11,270 bases of DNA, taken from Roseovarius sp. GTDB lineage: Bacteria; Pseudomonadota; Alphaproteobacteria; Rhodobacterales; Rhodobacteraceae. Below the pieces are notes generated by a model that saw nothing but the letters and a program-made list of their open reading frames with translations, made no database searches and was not told the DNA's origin. Shown here piece after piece: positions 5,910 through 11,270 of the stretch (within the stretch, counting starts at the first letter, position 1; each line of letters starts with the position of its first letter). A program made the translations under genes and the position numbers. The DNA lies in assembly GCA_021767845.1 (NCBI GenBank), contig JAASSQ010000086.1:1-11270 (forward strand), read 5' to 3'.

Positions 5910-6779
5910 ATGCGCTATTCCAGCCTTGAGGATTTTCTGACGACCGGCACGGCGGCGCTGGCAAAGGGGCCCGTCGCGGTGGTTCTCGTCGAAGACGAGA
6001 TCGAGCTGGGATCGACCCTGCGGCATCACCTGGACATCGGGTTCCGCGAGGTGCTGGTGGTGATGCCCGCGGCCTTTGCCCTGCCCGGCGACGTGGCTGA
6101 CCGGGTGCGGCGGATCGACCATGACGTGCAGTTTCACGGCGACGGGTTCGCCGTGGTCAACCGGCTGATCGGGGCGGCGCCGGGGGTGTGGATGTATTAC
6201 TGCTACAACGCCGAATACCTGTTCTTTCCGTTTTGCGAGACGCGCACGGTGGGCGAGATGCTGGCATTTCACACCGAGGAACGCCGCGACGCGATGCTGA
6301 CCTACGTGATAGACCTCTATGCGGGCGATCTGGGGCGGCATCCCGACGCGGTGTCGCTGGAGGATGCGCATATGGACAAGTCGGGCTATTACGCGCTGGC
6401 GCGCACCGATGCGGCCAACCACGACCACCCCAAGGAGCGGCAGCTGGATTTCTTCGGCGGGCTGCGCTGGCGCTACGAGGAGCATATCCCCGCACCGCGC
6501 CGCAAGATCGACCGGATCGCGCTGTTCCGGGCCAAGCCGGGGCTGACGCTGCGCGAGGATCACACCTTTTCGGACGAGGAATACAACACCTATGCCTGTC
6601 CGTGGCACAACAACCTGACGGCGGCGATCGTGTCGTTCCGCACGGCCAAGGCGCTGAAGCGCAACCCGGGCTCGACCTTCGACATCGAAACATTCAAGTG
6701 GCACAACTCGACCCCGTTCGAGTGGCATTCGCGGCAATTGCTGGATCTTGGCCTGATGGAGCCGGGTCAGTGGTTCTGA
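5910..6779 (+). CDS. Glycosyltransferase-family-2-like protein, function unknown
   Basis: This 289-residue protein is probably cytoplasmic, with no signal peptide or membrane segment. The outline resembles the family 2 / GT92-like transferases common in roseobacters. A beta strand with acidic end VAVVLVEDEIE (22-32) is followed by HHLDIGFREVLVVMP (39-53). Next comes WMYYCYNAEYLFFP (94-107) where a DxDEF-type metal/nucleotide-sugar motif is expected, then HMDKSGYYAL (154-163) and a conserved-looking C-terminal block CPWHNNLTAAIVSFRTAK (230-247) plus KWHNSTPFEW (263-272). The usual DxD is not intact (YNAEY), so catalytic activity is uncertain. The frame is open upstream to 5802, but the first 36 codons overlap the miaB start and look like shadow coding; ATG 5910 is preceded only by a weak CGGGA. 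It is divergent from miaB and converges on the small membrane protein gene 18 bp away. The family call is tentative; that the gene is real is likely from codon bias and composition. Confidence 0.8.
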   Translation: MRYSSLEDFLTTGTAALAKGPVAVVLVEDEIELGSTLRHHLDIGFREVLVVMPAAFALPGDVADRVRRIDHDVQFHGDGFAVVNRLIGAAPGVWMYYCYNAEYLFFPFCETRTVGEMLAFHTEERRDAMLTYVIDLYAGDLGRHPDAVSLEDAHMDKSGYYALARTDAANHDHPKERQLDFFGGLRWRYEEHIPAPRRKIDRIALFRAKPGLTLREDHTFSDEEYNTYACPWHNNLTAAIVSFRTAKALKRNPGSTFDIETFKWHNSTPFEWHSRQLLDLGLMEPGQWF

Positions 6780-6797
6780 ACGGCGCGGGGCGCGCGA

Positions 6798-7076
6798 TCA
6801 GTCGTCGCGATCCAGCAGCGTCAGGTAGGCCGGCAGGGTTTCGGACCCGCCGATCATCGCGGTCACGGACACGGCCATGTGCTGCATCCGGTCATGCACC
6901 GGGGGCGCAAGCGCCCGCTCCTGCCAGATCGCCGTCAGAACCGCGGCGAAAAGCGCGACATTGACGATCCGCGCCCAGCCTCGGGCGCGCTTGGCGCGAG
7001 CCTTGAAGGCGGCTTCGCGGGTGCCGAGGCGCGCGGCGCCCAGCCAGTCCCGGTCGGAGATGGTTTGCCGTGTCAT
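6798..7076 (-). CDS. Small single-helix membrane protein, function unknown
   Basis: This is a 92-residue protein. The N-terminal half is basic (about residues 9-35, with AAFKARAKRARGWAR), followed by one membrane helix (about 36-51, RIVNVALFAAVLTAIW). A C-terminal tail of about 40 residues, probably periplasmic by the positive-inside rule, ends in LLDRDD. No known domain recognised. The frame is open to 7361, but the extra upstream residues are low-complexity and overlap the neighbouring gene, so ATG 7076 is chosen; the Shine-Dalgarno is weak or absent. It lies 74 nt downstream of the peptidoglycan-binding protein gene on the same strand, so it may be co-transcribed, and converges with the glycosyltransferase-like gene. 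Whether it is a real gene rests on the helix and composition. Confidence 0.6.
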   Translation of the reverse strand: MTRQTISDRDWLGAARLGTREAAFKARAKRARGWARIVNVALFAAVLTAIWQERALAPPVHDRMQHMAVSVTAMIGGSETLPAYLTLLDRDD

Positions 7077-7150
7077 TGGGACATGCGACCACGCAACATT
7101 GGCGATCCTGTGGCGGAATACGGGCGGATCGCGGGCCGTGCGCGGTGCGA

Positions 7151-7993
7151 TCAGAGCGGGCGGTATTCGATCCGGCAGACCCGCAGGCCCAGAAACCCGG
7201 TCTCGCGGCAGACGCGCACCCGGCGCAGGACCGGCGGCGGATCGGGGGCGGCGGCGGGCGGCTCGTAGGCGGCGTAGCGGTCCTTGCTTTGGGCCTTGAG
7301 CCGGCGCAGGTGCGCCGCGTCGAGATAGCCCGAGGCCGGGAGCCCGCGATCCGCCTGCCATTCGGCGAGCGCGGCGCGGGTGTTCGGCCCGAAGACACCA
7401 TCCACGCCCTTGGGATCGAAGCCGAGAAGCCGCAGCCGAAGCTGGATTTCCCGCCGCTCGGACCGCGTGAGGTCGAGCGCCGCTTCGGTCGCCTGCGTCG
7501 TGGCGGACCGGGCGGTGGCCGGGGCGGAGGCCCGGTCCGGCGCGGGCAGCAGGCGGAGGCTGTCGATCCCGTTGGCCGAGATCACCGCCTCGACCTCCGT
7601 GCCGGGGCCGCGATAGGGCAAGGGTGTGCAGGCCTCCAGCGCGGTGAGCGCCCGCAGATAGAGCGTACGGGATGCGGGGCTGGCGGGGGACGGGCCGCGA
7701 TGGGCGGGAATCCCGACCAGCGCGCCGGAGCCGTCGAGCGTGAAGGCGATGGGCGCCGTGGCCTGTGGCGCGGCCTCGTCAGGGTCGGGGAAACAGGCGC
7801 CCAGCGCCATCTTCAGGCGCGACGCCGTCCGGCGGGCGGCATCGTTGGTGGCCGAGGCGTCCTCGGGCATGGCGAGCGCGGGATGCGGGCCGGTATCGCC
7901 GCGGCCCGCCTGCGGGGTCGCGGCCCCGGCGGAGGCAAGGCCGGTCAGGCAGCAGGCCGCGAGCGCGGCGCGAGAAAGCGAGCGAAAACGCAT
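7151..7993 (-). CDS. Secreted peptidoglycan-binding-domain protein
   Basis: This 280-residue protein begins with a signal peptide (MRFRSLSRAALAACCLTGLASA, likely cleaved near residues 22-25). Residues about 55-150 have the outline of a TolA/TonB C-terminal domain: a helix ending in ACFPDP, then IAFTLDGSGALVGIP, a helix RALTALEACTPLP, and a final strand. C67 and C122 are possibly disulphide-bonded. A classic peptidoglycan_binding_1 domain follows (about 178-232), with REIQLRLRLLGFDPKGVDGVFG and TRAALAEWQADRGLP. A proline-rich linker and a C-terminal segment with two more cysteines (C262, C273) end the protein. It likely acts in the periplasm bound to cell wall; no catalytic motif is visible. 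The ATG at 7993 has only GGGAA 8 nt upstream. The TolA-like reading is inferred from pattern. It lies downstream of the fab hairpin and upstream of the small membrane protein gene. Confidence 0.85.
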   Translation of the reverse strand: MRFRSLSRAALAACCLTGLASAGAATPQAGRGDTGPHPALAMPEDASATNDAARRTASRLKMALGACFPDPDEAAPQATAPIAFTLDGSGALVGIPAHRGPSPASPASRTLYLRALTALEACTPLPYRGPGTEVEAVISANGIDSLRLLPAPDRASAPATARSATTQATEAALDLTRSERREIQLRLRLLGFDPKGVDGVFGPNTRAALAEWQADRGLPASGYLDAAHLRRLKAQSKDRYAAYEPPAAAPDPPPVLRRVRVCRETGFLGLRVCRIEYRPL

Positions 7994-8035
7994 AGCGGCG
8001 GTTCCCGTTGACCCATGACAGGCTTACCATGAAAC

Positions 8036-8062
8036 GCGAACGCCCCGGAGGGAACCGGGGCG
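8036..8062 (-). terminator. Hairpin ending the fabABI transcript
   Basis: An 8-bp perfect inverted repeat CGCCCCGG / CCGGGGCG (8041-8048 and 8055-8062, 6-nt loop) lies about 50 nt downstream of the fabI stop. In minus-strand reading it is followed by TTCGCGTTTC, an imperfect T-rich tail. It is the most likely terminator of fabA-fabB-fabI, before the secreted protein gene at 7993. Efficiency is uncertain because the T-tract is broken. Confidence 0.5.
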
Positions 8063-8112
8063 CTTGTCGGGGGCCATGCGTCGGCTGAAAGCCGCGCGCG
8101 CCGCCGCGTGGA

Positions 8113-8904
8113 TCAGAGGTTTTCGGCCTGCGGCATGCCCAGCACGTGATAGCCGCCATCGACATGGATGATCTCGCCGCTGGTGCAGGCGCCGGCGTCG
8201 GAGGCCAGGTAGACGGCCGTGCCGCCGATCGCCTCGAGCGTGGCATTGGCGCGCAGCGGCGCGTTCTGGTCGGTGTGCTTGTAGGTGCGCCGCGCGCCGC
8301 CGATCGCCGCCCCGGCCAGCGTTTTCATCGGGCCGGGCGAGATGGCGTTGACGCGGATGCCGTCGGGGCCCAGATCGTTGGCCAAGTAGCGGGTCGCGGC
8401 CTCGAGCGCGGCCTTGGCCACGCCCATCACGTTGTAGTTCGGCACGACCTTGTTCGACCCCTGGTAGGTCAGCGTCAGCATGGTGCCGCCGTTCTGTTTC
8501 ATCAGCGGATAGGCGCGGCGCGCCACGTCGATGAAGGAATAGGCCGAGATTTCCAGGCTGTGCTTGAAATTGTCGCGGCTGGTGTTGATGAAGCGGCCCG
8601 CCAGTTCCGACTTGTCGGAATAGGCTATAGCATGAACCACGAAGTCGATCGTGGGCCATGTTTCGGCCAGTTCCGCGAAGGCCGCGTCGAGCGAGGCATC
8701 ATCGGTCACATCGACATCCAGCAGCAGGTTCGAGCCCAGTTGCTCGGCCAGCGGCTGCACGCGCTTGCCGAAATTGTCGCCCTGATACGAGAAGGCCAGC
8801 TCGGCCCCGGCCTCGTGCATCGCCTTGGCGATTCCCCAGGCTATGGAGCGGTCGTTGGCCACCCCCATGATAAGGCCGCGCTTGCCTTGCATCGTGTTGC
8901 TCAT
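8113..8904 (-). CDS. fabI: Enoyl-[acyl-carrier-protein] reductase (NADH) FabI
   Basis: FabI reduces trans-2-enoyl-ACP to acyl-ACP, the last step of each type II fatty acid elongation round, and is the target of triclosan-type inhibitors. The 263-residue short-chain-dehydrogenase fold has the nucleotide-binding GLIMGVANDRSIAWGIA (10-26). The FabI active site is Tyr-x6-Lys in YNVMGVAK (Y157, K164), with the second family tyrosine Y147 in LTYQGSNK. The motif NAISPGPMKTLA and a C-terminal HVDGGYHVLGM also match. Start ATG 8904 lies 6 nt past the fabB stop, with only a weak GGA upstream, so it is probably translationally coupled to fabB. Being last in a fabA-fabB-fabI cluster is typical of Rhodobacterales. 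Confidence 0.97.
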   Translation of the reverse strand: MSNTMQGKRGLIMGVANDRSIAWGIAKAMHEAGAELAFSYQGDNFGKRVQPLAEQLGSNLLLDVDVTDDASLDAAFAELAETWPTIDFVVHAIAYSDKSELAGRFINTSRDNFKHSLEISAYSFIDVARRAYPLMKQNGGTMLTLTYQGSNKVVPNYNVMGVAKAALEAATRYLANDLGPDGIRVNAISPGPMKTLAGAAIGGARRTYKHTDQNAPLRANATLEAIGGTAVYLASDAGACTSGEIIHVDGGYHVLGMPQAENL

Positions 8905-8910
8905 GTGACG

Positions 8911-10140
<1,230 letters not shown>

Positions 10141-10171
10141 GTTGCGCACTCCTTGGCTTGAAATTGTCCAG

Positions 10172-10681
10172 TCAGCTTTCCGACAGCGCGACCTTCATGT
10201 CCTTGACCTGGTAGATCTCTTCCCCGTCGGCCTCGACCCGGCCATCGGCCACGCCCATCGTCAGGCGCCGGGTCTGCACGGCTTTCGTGAAGTCCACGTA
10301 ATAGGTCAACATCTTGCGGTCGGGCCGGACCATGCCGGTAAGCTTCACCTCGCCAACGCCCAGCGCATAGCCGCGCCCCTGCCAGCCGCGCCAGCCCAGG
10401 TTGAACCCGGTCAGTTGCCACAGCGCGTCGAGGCCGAGGCAGCCCGGCATGATCGGGTTGCCCGGGAAGTGGCATTCGAAGAACCACAGGTCGGGATGGA
10501 TGTCGAATTCGGCCACCACGTGCCCCTTGCCATGCGCCCCGCCATCGGCCGAGATGTCGGTGATCCGGTCCATCATCAGCATGGGCGGTTCGGGCAGCTG
10601 CGCGTTGCCGGGGCCGAAAAGCTCTCCGCGTGCGCATTTCAGCAGGTCGTCCTTGTCGAAACTGCTTGGATAATCGGCCAT
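10172..10681 (-). CDS. fabA: 3-hydroxydecanoyl-[acyl-carrier-protein] dehydratase/isomerase FabA
   Basis: FabA dehydrates 3-hydroxydecanoyl-ACP and isomerises trans-2- to cis-3-decenoyl-ACP, introducing the double bond in anaerobic-type unsaturated fatty acid synthesis. The 169-residue hot-dog-fold protein has the active-site segment HFPGNPIMPGCLGLDALWQL (71-90), with catalytic H71 and D85 as expected for FabA; length is typical. ATG 10681 has AAGGGG 8 nt upstream. It is first in fabA-fabB-fabI and divergent from irr across 174 bp. A candidate promoter TTGCAA-N16-GATACA (minus strand, plus 10725-10752) overlaps paired repeats described separately, hinting at regulated initiation. Confidence 0.98.
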   Translation of the reverse strand: MADYPSSFDKDDLLKCARGELFGPGNAQLPEPPMLMMDRITDISADGGAHGKGHVVAEFDIHPDLWFFECHFPGNPIMPGCLGLDALWQLTGFNLGWRGWQGRGYALGVGEVKLTGMVRPDRKMLTYYVDFTKAVQTRRLTMGVADGRVEADGEEIYQVKDMKVALSES

Positions 10682-10713
10682 TCAGGCGGCCCCTTTCGTG
10701 GCTGTTCGGTTCG

Positions 10714-10758
10714 GTTGCAAACCCTGTATCACCGGGCCAAAGCACGTTGCAAGCCTGT
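10714..10758. promoter_or_regulatory. Paired GTTGCAA-CCTGT repeats overlapping a candidate fabA promoter
   Basis: Two direct repeats, GTTGCAAACCCTGT (10714-10727) and GTTGCAAGCCTGT (10746-10758), have starts 32 bp apart, about three helical turns. On the minus strand they coincide with a candidate fabA promoter: -35 TTGCAA (10747-10752) lies in one copy and -10 GATACA (10725-10730) touches the other. Spacing on one DNA face plus promoter overlap is what an operator would show, but chance is possible and no regulator is identified. Confidence 0.35.
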
Positions 10759-10797
10759 CAGAGATGCGCGGCGGGGTCGCGGGGCATCGGAATTTGT

Positions 10798-10827
10798 TTG
10801 AAATCATGGGTCTTGGCACCCTATATT
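10798..10827 (+). promoter_or_regulatory. Candidate promoter for irr
   Basis: TTGAAA (10798-10803) and TATATT (10822-10827) are separated by 18 bp on the plus strand, in an A/T-rich island of an otherwise GC-rich region. Initiation near 10834 would give a leader of about 22 nt. The downstream AGGGA (about 5 nt from ATG 10856) is a suitable Shine-Dalgarno. Confidence 0.45.
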
Positions 10828-10855
10828 ATCGGTTGACCGCAAGACAGGGACCAGG

Positions 10856-11270
10856 ATGGACGTGCAAGCAACGAGCCGGGAAACCGAGTGGCTGTCAGAG
10901 GCCGGGCTGCGCCCGACGCGGCAGCGCGTGGCGCTGGCGTCCCTGCTGGTGGGCGACGGGCAGCATCGGCACGTGACGGCGGAAAGCCTCTTTGCCGAGG
11001 CGCAGCGGCGCGGCGAGAGCGTGTCGCTGGCCACGGTCTACAACACGCTGCGCGCCTTCTGCGATGCGGGGCTGATCCAGGAAGTGACGGTGGACGGGTC
11101 GAAAAGCTATTTCGACACCAACACCCATGACCACCCGCATTTCTTCTGGGAGGATGAGGACCGCCTGTCGGACGCGCCGTCCGACGAGCTGGAAATCGCC
11201 CGCCTGCCGCAGGCGCCCGAGGGCGCCGAGATCGCCAGCGTGGACGTGGTGATCCGCCTGCGGCGCAAGA
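10856..11270 (+). CDS. irr: Irr-type Fur family iron/heme response regulator (runs off right edge)
   Basis: Irr is an alphaproteobacterial Fur-family repressor/activator that senses iron through heme status, controlling heme synthesis and iron genes in the cytoplasm. The 138 visible codons include a winged-helix DNA-binding domain (about 8-80; GLRPTRQRVALASLL and recognition-helix region SVSLATVYNTLRAF). The HRHVTAE metal-site region is at 37-43, and a His-rich cluster THDHPHFFWED spans 90-100. The CxxC zinc pairs of typical Fur are absent, as expected of Irr. An N-terminal Cys-Pro heme regulatory motif is also absent, as in many Irr proteins outside Bradyrhizobium. The frame is still open at the edge, but family length (about 140-150) suggests the stop is just outside. 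It is divergent from fabA, an arrangement I recall as recurring in Rhodobacterales. Confidence 0.9.
   Translation, partial: MDVQATSRETEWLSEAGLRPTRQRVALASLLVGDGQHRHVTAESLFAEAQRRGESVSLATVYNTLRAFCDAGLIQEVTVDGSKSYFDTNTHDHPHFFWEDEDRLSDAPSDELEIARLPQAPEGAEIASVDVVIRLRRK

Noticed and set aside
4376..5929. 517-codon plus-strand open frame opposite miaB
   Set aside because: A shadow of miaB codon bias: no domain, and the composition is typical of an antisense frame in GC-rich DNA.
7950..7956. Lipobox LAAC in the secreted peptidoglycan-binding protein
   Set aside because: The hydrophobic stretch before C14 is too short, and a conventional cleavage site near residues 22-25 fits better.
10792..10804. ATTT-N5-AAAT dyad upstream of irr as an Irr (ICE) box
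   Set aside because: Arms of only 4 bp and poor agreement with the TTTAGAA-type ICE pattern; likely just the A/T-rich -35 region.

Overview
The window looks like chromosomal DNA of an alphaproteobacterium, most likely order Rhodobacterales (roseobacter group). It is GC-rich with strong G/C third-position bias. The gene neighbourhoods (miaB, OmpA-family gene, phoH, ybeY, corC, lnt; and fabA-fabB-fabI divergent from an Irr-type Fur regulator) match that group. The OmpA-family proteins and a GC-rich intergenic repeat are also of the type I know from these bacteria. The assignment rests on recognised protein families and recalled synteny, not on a database search.

Layout, left to right. (1) 3-3202, all minus strand: a phoH-ybeY-corC-lnt series for RNA quality control and envelope maintenance. 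It is read from phoH (TTG start) leftwards into the N-terminal half of lnt, which runs off the left edge. A GC-rich hairpin repeat lies between phoH and ybeY and covers the ybeY Shine-Dalgarno. (2) 3296-4403, minus strand: a two-gene envelope unit with its own candidate promoter (near 4375-4403), an OmpA-family protein, a small lipoprotein sharing the same cysteine-containing N-terminal module, and a clear intrinsic terminator (3296-3324) that separates it from phoH. (3) 4451-5803, minus: miaB, for tRNA ms2i6A37 modification. (4) 5910-6779, plus: a divergently transcribed protein with a glycosyltransferase-family-2-like outline. (5) 6798-7993, minus: a small one-helix membrane protein and a secreted peptidoglycan-binding protein. 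(6) 8113-10681, minus: fabA-fabB-fabI, an unsaturated fatty acid synthesis cluster ending in a hairpin. (7) 10856 to the right edge, plus: irr, divergent from fabA across a 174-bp regulatory region.

Together these are mostly housekeeping functions: RNA maturation and modification, lipoprotein acylation, outer-membrane and peptidoglycan attachment, anaerobic-type unsaturated fatty acid synthesis, and iron/heme-responsive control. I see no mobile element, CRISPR array, RNA gene, toxin-antitoxin pair or defence system. The points most worth a second look are the duplicated WVDPxGCxHW module, the repeat hairpin over the ybeY ribosome-binding site, the paired repeats in the fabA/irr intergenic region, and the poorly characterised secreted and glycosyltransferase-like proteins.
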